A stretch of 64,000 nucleotides of DNA from Flavobacterium sp. LHD-85 (GCF_030929595.1 NZ_JAVFVR010000001.1:372001-436000); one strand, 5' to 3'. Positions 34,003-42,103 are shown, counted from the stretch's first letter. The notes: generated by a model not told the origin, from the letters alone. Made by a program: numbers and translations.

Positions 34003-34437
34003 TTATTTCATTGGTTCATTTTTATCAAAACTTACCATCCAGTTTACGCCAAACTTATCTTTGAACATTCCAAAATAAGATCCCCAGAAAGTATTATCCA
34101 TTGGCATTTCCACTTTTCCTCCAGCCGAAAGTCCGTTGAAAATTCTATCTGCTTCTTCTGTACTTTCTGTGTTGATCGAAATAGAGAAATTATCTCCAAA
34201 ACCTACGTCGCCATATCTTGGATGACTGTCGCTTCCCATTAAAACAGTGCTTCCAATTGGAAGTGATACATGCATAATTCTATTTAAAACTTCTTCAGAA
34301 AGCACTTCGCCTTCTTCTGCAGGAGCATCTTTAAATTTTCCTATAAAAGTAAAATCTCCGCCAAAAACCGATTTATAAAACAGGAACGCTTCTTCGCATG
34401 TTCCATTAAACATTAAGTATGGATTTATTGCTGCCAT
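34003..34437 (-). CDS. VOC family protein, PhnB-like
   Basis: A 144-residue vicinal-oxygen-chelate fold protein starting MAAINPYLMFNGTCEEAFLF, with FYKSVFGGDF, DSHPRYGDVGFGDNFSISIN and FWGSYFGMFKDKFGVNWMVSFD. This is the PhnB/3-demethylubiquinone-methyltransferase-like type, often annotated as a glyoxalase relative without proven activity. It is the last gene in a minus-strand run of five VOC and SRPBCC genes. Function unknown. Confidence 0.85.
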   Translation of the reverse strand: MAAINPYLMFNGTCEEAFLFYKSVFGGDFTFIGKFKDAPAEEGEVLSEEVLNRIMHVSLPIGSTVLMGSDSHPRYGDVGFGDNFSISINTESTEEADRIFNGLSAGGKVEMPMDNTFWGSYFGMFKDKFGVNWMVSFDKNEPMK

Positions 34438-34516
34438 TTTTTCAATTATTAATTGTTAATTATAAATTGTTAATTCAAAACCAAGTCTTTATTCTTGTCC
34501 GCTTCTTTTATGTTTT

Positions 34517-34954
34517 CTACTTCTCAGACAACTCTTTAATCATGTCCATTCCTTTTGGAAAGGCCTCTTTGAAATAGTCAATATGTTTTTCGATTACATC
34601 AACTTCTACATGAAGATCAACCACATCACCTTTTTGATCTAAACGATAGGTTTCCATTGCTCCAATCCACTTTTCTGTTTCTTCATTTGGTGGAACTTCT
34701 TTATGATCTTTCAGTTCACCCATATGTTTAAAAGCCATGTATTCGTTTGGAATTTTGGTTTCAATTAAACTATTCATTCCTTCTCCACCTGGTCCTAAAA
34801 AATAAATTTTATCGCCTTCGTTCCAACTCGTTTCAACGTAACTTCCTTCGCAAAAAGCACTTGTCCACTTTCTGTAAGTTTCGTCGTCCCATAAGACTTT
34901 CCAAATTTTTTCTTTGGGAGCCTTTATATCGATATTAAAAACTAATTTTTCCAT
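34517..34954 (-). CDS. SRPBCC (AHSA1-like) protein 1
   Basis: A 145-residue START/SRPBCC fold protein: MEKLVFNIDIKAPKEKIWKV at the start, WKVLWDDETYRKWTSAFCEGS, then IETKIPNEYMAFKHMG and a C-terminal long helix. Such proteins bind hydrophobic ligands, and the AHSA1 subgroup is named after an Hsp90 activator. The ATG at 34954 is one base after the upstream VOC gene's stop codon, so translation is probably coupled. A longer open frame to 35071 lies inside that gene and is rejected. Confidence 0.85.
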   Translation of the reverse strand: MEKLVFNIDIKAPKEKIWKVLWDDETYRKWTSAFCEGSYVETSWNEGDKIYFLGPGGEGMNSLIETKIPNEYMAFKHMGELKDHKEVPPNEETEKWIGAMETYRLDQKGDVVDLHVEVDVIEKHIDYFKEAFPKGMDMIKELSEK

Positions 34955-34955
34955 A

Positions 34956-35366
34956 TTAATCTGGTAATTTACTAAAGTCCATAAATAAAACATTCCAACG
35001 ATGACCATCCAAATCGGCAAAACCGCAACCGTACATCCATCCTTGGTTTTCTGCAGGAGGAGCAAAAACATTTCCGCCAGCTTCTTTGACTTTTTCAGCT
35101 AGCTCATCAACTTCTTCCCTGCTTTCTGCATCTATCGAAATCAAAACTTCTGAACTCGATTTAGTATCAGTAAGAGTATTTTGAGAAAAACTAGAAAAAA
35201 GCATTTCTTCAAAAAGCATTATTACAAAATGTCCTTCACCTACAATCATGCACGTCGAGCTTGGCGTGTCATGCTGTTCATTAAACGAAAAACCAATTTT
35301 CCAGAAAAAGTCTTTCGCTTTAGCTACATCCTTTACAGGAAGATTCAACCATATTTGTTTTGTCAT
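34956..35366 (-). CDS. VOC family protein 2 (glyoxalase/bleomycin-resistance fold)
   Basis: A 136-residue VOC protein with KQIWLNLPVKDVAKAKDFFW, MIVGEGHFVIMLFEE, SREEVDELAEKVKEAGG and GFADLDGHRWNVLFMD. It is a paralogue of the protein encoded at 35943-36353: both have N-LxVKDL/V, EVDE, AGG, GWMY and DGHxW in register. The metal and substrate are unknown. It is coupled with SRPBCC protein 1. Confidence 0.85.
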   Translation of the reverse strand: MTKQIWLNLPVKDVAKAKDFFWKIGFSFNEQHDTPSSTCMIVGEGHFVIMLFEEMLFSSFSQNTLTDTKSSSEVLISIDAESREEVDELAEKVKEAGGNVFAPPAENQGWMYGCGFADLDGHRWNVLFMDFSKLPD

Positions 35367-35486
35367 TTTTTGTTTTTTTTTGTTGGGTTAGATATTTATT
35401 TTTTTTTTAAACCATATAAATAATGTAAGCTAATTTAAGTTTGTAATCGTTTGAATCTTTGTCACTTTGAATCTTTGAACCTAAAA

Positions 35487-35891
35487 TTAATTAGCTTCAA
35501 TGTAACTTTTAAAATTATCCAAAATTGCCTGCCAGCCAGCGCGCTGCATTTCTTCTGGATTTTGTGTTTCTGGGTCAAAACTTTCAATTATCTCAACACC
35601 ATCTGCCGTTTCTGTAAAAGTAATTTCAACTTTTCTTCCGTCTCCCATAACATACGAAAGCGCTTGGTTTGGCTTTACTAAAGTAAATTCGCCTTCAAAG
35701 TCAAAACTCATGCTTCCGTCTTTTGCAGCCATAGTCGATTTGAATCTTCCACCCTCTCTCAAATCAGCTTCTGCGTAAGGCGTGTGCCAATCTGGAGAAG
35801 CAAAGCTCCATTTTGTAATGTGTTCTGGAGTATTCCAAAAATTCCAAACTTTATCAAGAGATGCATTTACGGTGTTTTTAATTGTTATCAT
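35487..35891 (-). CDS. SRPBCC (AHSA1-like) protein 2
   Basis: A 134-residue SRPBCC protein: MITIKNTVNASLDKVWNFWN, EHITKWSFASPDWHTPYAEAD, GRFKSTMAAKDGS, EGEFTLVKPNQALSYVMGDGR and MQRAGWQAILDNFKSYIE. This is a typical AHSA1-type activator-of-Hsp90-ATPase-like sequence. The ATG at 35891 is chosen because the family begins there, and an extension to 35936 is spacer. It lies between two VOC paralogues. Confidence 0.87.
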   Translation of the reverse strand: MITIKNTVNASLDKVWNFWNTPEHITKWSFASPDWHTPYAEADLREGGRFKSTMAAKDGSMSFDFEGEFTLVKPNQALSYVMGDGRKVEITFTETADGVEIIESFDPETQNPEEMQRAGWQAILDNFKSYIEAN

Positions 35892-35942
35892 TTTTGCAGT
35901 TTTTAAATAATTTATTTTGTTTGATCTGTTTCCCATTAATTA

Positions 35943-36353
35943 TTACATATTTTCTGGAATCTGGCTTTCATCCATAAAGAAAACTTCCCAATGATGTCCA
36001 TCTACATCTAGAAAAGTTCTTTGGTACATCCAGCCGTAATCTTGAGATTGCTGGTAATCTGTTCCACCGGCCTTGACCGCCTTCTCCACCATTTCATCTA
36101 CTTGCTCCCTTGTTTCTACAGAAAGCGCCATAAGAGCTTCACTGGTTGTGGTAGAATCACAAATTTGCTTTTTAGTAAATGTTTGATAAAACTCTTTTAT
36201 CAAAAGCATTACAAAGATGCTTTCGCTTATAACGATGCAAGCTCCCTTATCATTAGTAAATTTAGGATTGGTTGGAAAGCCAAGTTCGTTAAAAAAAGAT
36301 ATTGCGCGATTTAAATCTTTTACAGCAAGATTTAAGAAGATTTTTGTTTTCAT
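35943..36353 (-). CDS. VOC family protein 3
   Basis: A 136-residue VOC protein: MKTKIFLNLAVKDLNRAISF, FFNELGFPTNPKFTNDKGAC, ISESIFVMLLIKEF, TREQVDEMVEKAVKAGG, YGWMYQRTFLDVDGHHWEVFFMD. It is the first gene of the minus-strand cluster and a clear paralogue of the VOC protein at 34956-35366. A lactoylglutathione-lyase-like role is often assumed for such proteins but is not shown. It is divergent from a GlxA-type regulator. Confidence 0.87.
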   Translation of the reverse strand: MKTKIFLNLAVKDLNRAISFFNELGFPTNPKFTNDKGACIVISESIFVMLLIKEFYQTFTKKQICDSTTTSEALMALSVETREQVDEMVEKAVKAGGTDYQQSQDYGWMYQRTFLDVDGHHWEVFFMDESQIPENM

Positions 36354-36452
36354 ATCTATAAAATTACGAATTAATTAAAACAAATTTAATTTTTTAAGAT
36401 TACTTAAAATGTCAATAAAAGCCATTTTTAGGGGCATTTGAGACAATTTGCT

Positions 36453-36460
36453 TATTTTTG
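36453..36460 (+). promoter_or_regulatory. -7 box of the GlxA-type regulator gene
   Basis: TATTTTTG matches TAnnTTTG and ends 33 bp before the ATG at 36494. The frame-open ATG at 36458 overlaps this box and is therefore unlikely to be the start. Confidence 0.55.
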
Positions 36461-36493
36461 TATGATACTGTAATTCCAAAAAATCAAAATATC

Positions 36494-37459
36494 ATGAGCA
36501 CGAAACTAGGTTTAATCATACCTCACGATTATAAATTACTAAGCATCGCAGCAATATTAGAGGTATTCGAAACCACGAATAAACTTACTTTGGGAACAGA
36601 AAAACCATTTGAAATTATGATTTTTCAGTCGCAAGGACAAACTGATCAAGGAAATCTTTTTGGATATAAAAGCAACGCTATTGAAACTTCAGATAACATT
36701 CTCGACTTAATTTTAATTCCCGCTTTTACTACCGATAATATGAGCGAGATGATTAAAAAGAATAAAAGTTTTATTCCGTGGTTGCAAAAACAGCATCGAG
36801 CCGGAGCCGAATTGGCCAGCTTTTGTACGGGAGCATTTTTATTTGCGGCCTCAGGTCTACTAAACGAGAAATTAGCTACGACACATGTTGATGCCTGTAG
36901 CGCATTTACCAAAGCTTTTCCGATGGTAAAATTAAAACCTGAAGAAACCCTTACTGCCGACGGAAGTTTATACACCAGCGGAGGATCGACCTCAACTTTT
37001 CATTTGTTGATTCTTTTGGTTCAAAAATTCTGTGGAAACGAAATGGCTGTTAAGATTGCTAAAATATTTTCTATCGATTTAAACCGATACAAACAAAGCT
37101 ATTTTAGCACTTTCAGACCAAATCATTTGCACAATGACACTTTAGTCGCAATGCTCCAACAAAAGATTGAAAGCCAATATCATTCTATAGAAAAGCTAGA
37201 AGAAATTACTAAAGATATTCCAACAAGTACCCGAAACATGACACGCCGTTTTAAACAAGTGACAGGGATTCCTCCGATTGAATATTTACAGAATATCAGA
37301 GTCGAAAGTTCGAAGAAATATTTAGAAGAAACTCAACTTTCAATTTCAGAAATTATTGAAAAAACAGGTTATAATGATCCGAAAGCTTTTAGAAAGGTTT
37401 TTTATAAAATGGTAGGTATGAAACCAATTGAATATCGCGAGAAATTTAGAGTGCAGTAA
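36494..37459 (+). CDS. GlxA family AraC-type regulator
   Basis: A 321-residue regulator with an N-terminal DJ-1/PfpI-like domain (about 1-190). This domain carries the nucleophile-elbow cysteine in LASFCTGAFLFAASGLL and YTSGGSTSTFHLLI. A C-terminal AraC helix-turn-helix pair (about 225-318) follows, with TRNMTRRFKQVTGIPPIEYL and KTGYNDPKAFRKVFYKMVGM. Such regulators respond to small metabolites. The divergent VOC/SRPBCC genes are its likely targets, by position only. The start is set at 36494 because the promoter box lies at 36453-36460. Confidence 0.88.
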   Translation: MSTKLGLIIPHDYKLLSIAAILEVFETTNKLTLGTEKPFEIMIFQSQGQTDQGNLFGYKSNAIETSDNILDLILIPAFTTDNMSEMIKKNKSFIPWLQKQHRAGAELASFCTGAFLFAASGLLNEKLATTHVDACSAFTKAFPMVKLKPEETLTADGSLYTSGGSTSTFHLLILLVQKFCGNEMAVKIAKIFSIDLNRYKQSYFSTFRPNHLHNDTLVAMLQQKIESQYHSIEKLEEITKDIPTSTRNMTRRFKQVTGIPPIEYLQNIRVESSKKYLEETQLSISEIIEKTGYNDPKAFRKVFYKMVGMKPIEYREKFRVQ

Positions 37460-37467
37460 TTTTTACT

Positions 37468-37495
37468 GTAGAGACGCACTGCAGTGCGTCTCTAC
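37468..37495. repeat. Perfect 28-bp palindrome between convergent genes
   Basis: The half-site GTAGAGACGCACTG (37468-37481) is followed without spacer by its exact reverse complement. It is followed by ACACTTT and sits 8 bp after the GlxA-type gene and before the stop of the lipoprotein gene. It may act as a two-way terminator. The GAGACGCA word is common in bacterial dispersed repeats. Confidence 0.8.
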
Positions 37496-37498
37496 ACT

Positions 37499-38149
37499 TT
37501 AAGACTTAACAATCCAAAGAAGTATTTTTTTATTGGCTTTCAAAAGTTTATCGATTTCTCTCATGCTCTCGTTTGAAACCGCAGGACAACCCCAACCCTC
37601 TGGCGTTCCTTCAGGATAAACTTCATCATCTGACACCTCTTCCCAAGAATGCAAAACAATGGCACGTTTTTGTGCATTAAAATTGCTTTTTTCTTTTCCT
37701 TGCAAAACATAATTTACCTTTATTCCCCACTGACTTATACCACGATCCAAAACAACATACTTTCCAACCGAAGAACAATGTGAATCAAATTCGTTACTCA
37801 TCTTTGCATTATCTTTAGAATAAGTTCCTCCCCATTGATTATCTCCGCAACCATGACTTACCAAATAGGATTTCGAAACTTCTTTCTTTTTAAAATCGTA
37901 AACAAAAAATCGTTTATAGCCAGAATGCAATCCAAGGTCAATCAAAATAAATTTCTCTTGATTTAAATTATTGACTTTACAATAGTATGCTGCTTCTTTA
38001 TAATAATTACTGTAATTAACTTCAACACGAGGTTTTTCCAATGAAGCCACTTCACTTTTATGCTTAGTTTCAGAAACAACTATTCTTTTGCCCTCTTTAT
38101 TGCAAGAAAAAACAAAAGCCAAACAAATTATAAAAAGCATTTTCTTCAT
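37499..38149 (-). CDS. Murein L,D-transpeptidase-like lipoprotein (YkuD_2 type)
   Basis: A 216-residue lipoprotein (signal MKKMLFIICLAFVFSC, lipid Cys 16). Its catalytic-domain signatures are FILIDLGLHSGYKRFFVYD, SHGCGDNQWGGTYS, GISQWGIKVNY, AIVLHSWEE with the His, and GWGCPAVSNESM with the likely catalytic Cys (about 190). This matches the L,D-transpeptidase catalytic-domain family (PF13645) of Bacteroidota, probably acting on peptidoglycan in the periplasm. Activity is inferred from the H...C pair. Confidence 0.85.
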   Translation of the reverse strand: MKKMLFIICLAFVFSCNKEGKRIVVSETKHKSEVASLEKPRVEVNYSNYYKEAAYYCKVNNLNQEKFILIDLGLHSGYKRFFVYDFKKKEVSKSYLVSHGCGDNQWGGTYSKDNAKMSNEFDSHCSSVGKYVVLDRGISQWGIKVNYVLQGKEKSNFNAQKRAIVLHSWEEVSDDEVYPEGTPEGWGCPAVSNESMREIDKLLKANKKILLWIVKS

Positions 38150-38200
38150 ATCAAATATTTACTCAAAAGCACAAACGAAAATAAGATTAAAAAAGTGTAT

Positions 38201-38231
38201 AAAAAAAAACCTGCTCAAAAATGAGCAGGTT
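38201..38231 (-). terminator. Terminator of clpX
   Basis: On the minus strand AACCTGCTCA and TGAGCAGGTT pair around TTTT, followed by eight T. Confidence 0.85.
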
Positions 38232-38240
38232 CTATAATTG

Positions 38241-38273
38241 AACTTTGTCAAAGTTTTAAACTTTGACAAAGTT
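38241..38273. repeat. Palindrome of palindromes (AACTTTGTCAAAGTT)
   Basis: AACTTTGTCAAAGTT (38241-38255) faces AACTTTGACAAAGTT (38259-38273) as an exact 15-bp inverted repeat with a 3-nt spacer. Each arm is itself a near-palindrome around one central base. It lies between clpX and its terminator. Confidence 0.75.
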
Positions 38274-38284
38274 ATTTGATTACT

Positions 38285-39517
38285 TTAAGAAGCAATTTCC
38301 ATACGCTTCAACAAGTTTTTACTTAGCGTATGTTCTGCATATTCTTTATCGATTGTCAAACTAATATCGTCAGATGTTGGCAGTTCATACATCGCATCTG
38401 TCAAGATAGCTTCGCATAAAGAACGCAATCCACGAGCACCTAATTTATATTCCAAAGCTTTATCTACAATAAAATCTAAAGCTTCATCTGTAATTGTAAA
38501 TTCAACATCATCCATCAAGAATAATTTCTGATATTGTTTGATCAATGCATTTTTAGGCTGTGTTAAAATGGCACGAAGCGTTGCTTTATCCAAAGGATCC
38601 ATGTGCGTTAAAACTGGTAAACGTCCAATAATCTCAGGAATCAAACCAAAATCTTTAATGTCTTTTGGAATGATATATTGCAATAAATTGTCTTTATCGA
38701 TATTGTCAGTGTTTTTAGAAGTTGAATAACCAACTGCCTGACGGTTTAAACGTTTAGAAATAATACGCTCTACTCCATCAAAAGCTCCACCAGCAATAAA
38801 TAAGATATTTTGAGTATTTACCTCAACAAATTTTTGGTCTGGGTGTTTACGTCCTCCTTTTGGCGGTACATTTACAACTGTCCCTTCTAATAACTTCAAT
38901 AATGCCTGCTGAACACCTTCGCCAGAAACGTCACGTGTGATTGACGGGTTATCGCTTTTGCGAGCGATTTTATCAATTTCGTCAATAAATACGATTCCTC
39001 TTTCTGCTTTAGCAACGTCGTAATCTGCAGCTTGAAGCAAGCGAGTCAAAATACTTTCAACGTCTTCTCCAACGTAACCAGCTTCTGTTAATACTGTTGC
39101 ATCAACAATAGCCAACGGAACATCTAACATTTTAGCAATAGTTTTTGCCACCAATGTTTTTCCTGTTCCTGTCTGACCCACCATGATGATGTTGCTTTTT
39201 TCAATCTCTACTTCATCGTCTAGTTGCTGTTGCATTAAACGCTTGTAGTGATTGTAAACCGCAACCGACATTACTTTTTTTGTCTGATCCTGTCCAATAA
39301 CATATTGATCTAGGAAAGCTCTAATTTCTTTTGGTTTCTTCAAAATTAAGTCACCAACTAGTTTTGCGCTTCCGCTAGATTTTAATTCTTCTAAAACAAT
39401 TCCGTGTGCCTGTTCAATACACTTATCACAAATATGCGCATTGATTCCAGCTATTAATAAATTAGTTTCTGGCTTCTTTCTTCCACAAAACGAACATTCT
39501 AATACTACTTTTGCCAT
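38285..39517 (-). CDS. clpX: ClpXP unfoldase subunit ClpX
   Basis: ClpX is the AAA+ unfoldase that feeds ClpP. The 410-residue protein has the N-terminal zinc finger (C8, C11, C30, C33), Walker A GQTGTGKT (114-121), Walker [12 protein letters not shown], and the pore loop and sensor regions ([26 protein letters not shown]). The ClpP-binding loop region is near IGRLPVLT. It is downstream of clpP on the same strand, about 200 bp apart, with two large repeat hairpins between them. Confidence 0.97.
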   Translation of the reverse strand: MAKVVLECSFCGRKKPETNLLIAGINAHICDKCIEQAHGIVLEELKSSGSAKLVGDLILKKPKEIRAFLDQYVIGQDQTKKVMSVAVYNHYKRLMQQQLDDEVEIEKSNIIMVGQTGTGKTLVAKTIAKMLDVPLAIVDATVLTEAGYVGEDVESILTRLLQAADYDVAKAERGIVFIDEIDKIARKSDNPSITRDVSGEGVQQALLKLLEGTVVNVPPKGGRKHPDQKFVEVNTQNILFIAGGAFDGVERIISKRLNRQAVGYSTSKNTDNIDKDNLLQYIIPKDIKDFGLIPEIIGRLPVLTHMDPLDKATLRAILTQPKNALIKQYQKLFLMDDVEFTITDEALDFIVDKALEYKLGARGLRSLCEAILTDAMYELPTSDDISLTIDKEYAEHTLSKNLLKRMEIAS

Positions 39518-39527
39518 TCTTTATTTA

Positions 39528-39610
39528 AGTTACTAAGCTGCAAAGATACTAAGTTTCTAAGCTTTTTAATTTAATAAAAACTTAAAAACTTAATCCTTTG
39601 CAGCTTAAGT
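39528..39610. repeat. CTAAG-type inverted repeat upstream of clpX
   Basis: CTAAGCTGCAAAGATACTAA with TTTCTAAG on the left faces AACTTAATCCTTTGCAGCTT on the right. The arms are about 25 bp with mismatches and a short AT loop. Confidence 0.6.
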
Positions 39611-39635
39611 CTTTATTTTTTGTTTCAAGTTTCAA

Positions 39636-39699
39636 GTTTCAAGTTTCAGGTTTCAAGTTGGCGCGTTATTTACGGAACTTGAAACCTGAAACTTGAAAC
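39636..39699. repeat. 24-bp perfect inverted repeat between clpP and clpX
   Basis: The left arm is 39636-39659 (GTTTCAAG, TTTCAGG, TTTCAAGTT) and the right arm 39676-39699 is its exact reverse complement, with a 16-nt loop. The left arm continues a TTTCAAG tandem array that starts near 39623. In the clpP-clpX direction the stem is followed by an A-rich stretch, so it is not a normal terminator. It could stall, process or insulate the mRNA. Confidence 0.75.
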
Positions 39700-39716
39700 A
39701 ATTTAAACTTTAAAAA

Positions 39717-40391
39717 TTATCCTCTTCTCAATACTTCGTCAATCATTCCGTACTCTTTTGCTTCGTCTGCTTTCATCCAGTAATCACGCTCACTGTCTTT
39801 GTGCACTTTATCAAAAGTTTGCCCTGAATGGTGCGAAATAATGTTATATAATTCATCTTTTAATTTCAACATCTCACGTAAGTTGATTTCCATATCTGTT
39901 GCAACTCCTTGTGCTCCTCCAGATGGCTGGTGAATCATTACTCTTGAGTGAGGCAACGCAGAACGCTTTCCGGCTGCTCCTGCACATAATAGAACTGCTC
40001 CCATAGAAGCTGCCATTCCTGTACAAATTGTTGCTACATCTGGTTTGATGTATTGCATAGTATCATAAATTCCTAAACCTGCATAAACACTTCCTCCTGG
40101 AGAGTTTAAATAAATTTGAATATCTTTTGATGCATCAGCGCTTTCTAAAAACAACAACTGAGCCTGAACGATATTAGCGATTTGGTCGTCGATACCTGTT
40201 CCTAAAAAGATAATTCGGTCCATCATTAATCTTGAGAAAACGTCCAATTGAGAAATGTTCAATTGACGCTCTTCGATAATATATGGAGTCATGTTTGTTG
40301 GTGTCATCGCAGCTACGATTTTATCGTAATACATTGCGTTTACTCCTTGGTGCTTTGTAGCAAATTTCTTGAATTCTTTACCGTAGTTCAT
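39717..40391 (-). CDS. clpP: ATP-dependent Clp protease proteolytic subunit
   Basis: The 224-residue serine protease has the catalytic triad S129 (TGMAASMGA), H154 (MIHQPSGG) and D203 (SERDYWM). Length and motifs are those of ClpP1. The N-terminal stretch up to about residue 30 is probably a propeptide. It is upstream of clpX and downstream of tig, the classic order, although a terminator separates tig from it. Confidence 0.97.
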   Translation of the reverse strand: MNYGKEFKKFATKHQGVNAMYYDKIVAAMTPTNMTPYIIEERQLNISQLDVFSRLMMDRIIFLGTGIDDQIANIVQAQLLFLESADASKDIQIYLNSPGGSVYAGLGIYDTMQYIKPDVATICTGMAASMGAVLLCAGAAGKRSALPHSRVMIHQPSGGAQGVATDMEINLREMLKLKDELYNIISHHSGQTFDKVHKDSERDYWMKADEAKEYGMIDEVLRRG

Positions 40392-40496
40392 ATTTTTAGT
40401 TTAAAGTTGAAAAGTCTAAAGTCAGAAATTGACTTAAACGGATAAAACAAAGTTCGTACCTTTTTATAAAGGATGCCAATTTGTCTTCTTTTTTTA

Positions 40497-40545
40497 AGAT
40501 GCTAAGATTTTAAGGCACTAAGATCCTAAGTTTTTTTTACTAAGA
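40497..40545. repeat. CTAAG-type repeat fragment
   Basis: GATGCTAAGATTTTAAGGCA followed by CTAAGATCCTAAG: the same word family as at 14160, 27517 and 39528, here without a full second arm. Confidence 0.5.
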
Positions 40546-40572
40546 AACGTTTGCCGATTTAAAATCTAAAAC

Positions 40573-40614
40573 AAAAAAAGAACGCCAATAGAAGAAAAAC
40601 TTCCATTGACGTTC
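40573..40614 (-). terminator. Terminator of tig
   Basis: On the minus strand GAACGTCAATGGAAG and CTTCTATTGGCGTTC pair with two mismatches or wobbles, followed by seven T. Confidence 0.8.
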
Positions 40615-40719
40615 AAATATAATTATTTTTATCTTTCAGTTTCTGTAATAAAATCTTAATTTTTAAAAAGTATACTTCTTAGCTTTCGACTTTAGAACTT
40701 TTGCCTTTCAGACTTAAAT

Positions 40720-42042
40720 TTATTCTCCGTAAGATGCAGCGATAAATTCTTCGTAAGTAACCTCTTTAGTTGTTGGGTTAGCTTTTTCTTTGAAGATATT
40801 TAACATTTTAGATGCTACAACTTGCTCAGAAAGTCTTTTCACTTCCTCTTGGTTAGATAGAACTCTAGCCACGATTCCTTGAACTTCCTCGTCAGTTGGG
40901 TTTGTTTGTCCAAATTGAGCCATTTGCTGTCTGATAGCGTTTGATGTAAACTCTTTCAAATCTTCAAATGTAATTTGGATATTGCTTTGAGCTAAAGCTT
41001 TTCCTTCGATTAATTGGAAACGTAAACCTTTTTCAGATCTTGCGTATTCAACTTCTGCTTCTTCTGGAGTTAATTTTTTCTCTCCTACAGTTTGCAACCA
41101 TTTTTTCAAGAATTCAGCTGGCAAATCGAATTTTGTGTTTTCGATTAAGAAATCTTGAACGTCTAATAATAATTTTTGCTCTGATTGCTGTGCGAATTGT
41201 GCTTCAGCATCTTCTTTAATTTTAGCTTTTAAATCTTCTAAAGAAGCTACTTTTCCTTCACCAAAAAGTTTATCAAACAATTCTTGGTTTAACTCAGCTG
41301 GCTCAGAACCATTGATTGCTGAAATAGTAAAGTTTACTTCAACATCTAAACCGTGAACACCTTCGTGACCTACTTTTAAGTAATCCATTAATTGGTGATC
41401 GTCATCAAATAAGCCTTTTGTGCTTACTGTAACAACATCTCCAACTTTTTTACCTACAAATTGTTTTCCAGCTTTTTTGCTAAAAGCGCTAACTGAAATT
41501 GTAGTTGTATTGTTAATTCCGTTTTCTTCACTTGAGAAAGTTCCAGTTAAATCTGAATCAGCTTCAACTTTATCTTGAGGGATTGCTTTTCCGAATTGTT
41601 TTTGGATACGCTCTACTTGTCCGTCGATTAATTTATCATCAGCAGTAACGATATATTTTACGATATCATTTTTAGCTTCTAAATTAATTTCGAAGTTTGG
41701 CACTAAACCAATTTCGTATTCGAAAGTTAATTCTTCAGCATCCCAGTTAAAATTTTCGTTTACTTTAGCAAGAGGAGTTCCTAAAAGATTTAATCTTTCA
41801 GATTGAATATAACGCTCTAAAGCCAAATCAACTACTTTTTTGATCTCTTCCTGCTTAATAGCTTTTCCGTATTGTTTTTCAACAAGATCTTTAGGCACTG
41901 CCCCTTTTCTAAATCCTTTTACTTGCGCTAAAGGCATTTTTTCGTTAATTCTTTTTGCTACTTGACCTTTATAATCCATATGAACAACGTTCATAACGAT
42001 TGTCTCGTTTACAGCGTCTATTGCTACTCTTTTAATATCCAT
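40720..42042 (-). CDS. tig: Trigger factor
   Basis: Trigger factor is the ribosome-bound chaperone for nascent chains. The 440-residue protein has the ribosome-docking loop GFRKG (residues 43-47) and the C-terminal helical chaperone domain (about 260-420). The central region (about 150-250) should be an FKBP-type prolyl isomerase. However, it reads EADSDLTGTFSS and GKQFVGKKVGDVV and lacks the usual MIPGFE-like active-site strand, so isomerase activity is doubtful. This divergence is often seen in Bacteroidota. It is transcribed from the promoter at about 42077-42107. Confidence 0.94.
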   Translation of the reverse strand: MDIKRVAIDAVNETIVMNVVHMDYKGQVAKRINEKMPLAQVKGFRKGAVPKDLVEKQYGKAIKQEEIKKVVDLALERYIQSERLNLLGTPLAKVNENFNWDAEELTFEYEIGLVPNFEINLEAKNDIVKYIVTADDKLIDGQVERIQKQFGKAIPQDKVEADSDLTGTFSSEENGINNTTTISVSAFSKKAGKQFVGKKVGDVVTVSTKGLFDDDHQLMDYLKVGHEGVHGLDVEVNFTISAINGSEPAELNQELFDKLFGEGKVASLEDLKAKIKEDAEAQFAQQSEQKLLLDVQDFLIENTKFDLPAEFLKKWLQTVGEKKLTPEEAEVEYARSEKGLRFQLIEGKALAQSNIQITFEDLKEFTSNAIRQQMAQFGQTNPTDEEVQGIVARVLSNQEEVKRLSEQVVASKMLNIFKEKANPTTKEVTYEEFIAASYGE

Positions 42043-42068
42043 CTTCTTCTTTAATTTACATAATAAAA

Positions 42069-42103
42069 TTGGGTTGCAAAATTATAAAATTTTTGCAACC
42101 CAA
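42069..42103 (-). promoter_or_regulatory. Perfect 13-bp inverted repeat overlapping the tig promoter
   Basis: TTGGGTTGCAAAA (42069-42081) faces TTTTGCAACCCAA (42091-42103). On the minus strand TAATTTTG (42077-42084) is a TAnnTTTG -7 box and a TTG lies 20 nt further upstream. The stem could be an operator of tig or the terminator of the gene before it (followed by TTTTATT); both readings fit. Confidence 0.6.

Larger units (their letters stand above)
40392..40719. other. Intergenic region between tig and clpP
   Basis: It holds the tig terminator (40573-40614), a CTAAG repeat fragment (40497-40545) and presumably the clpP promoter, for which I see no full TAnnTTTG match. No gene is seen. Confidence 0.5.

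Noticed and set aside
34955..35071. N-terminal extension of SRPBCC protein 1
   Set aside because: The extra 39 residues are the shifted-frame reading of the VOC gene; the SRPBCC family starts at MEKLVFNI.
39623..39659. TTTCAAG tandem array considered as a CRISPR-like array
   Set aside because: Units are 7 bp without unique spacers, and the array is part of a 24-bp inverted repeat.
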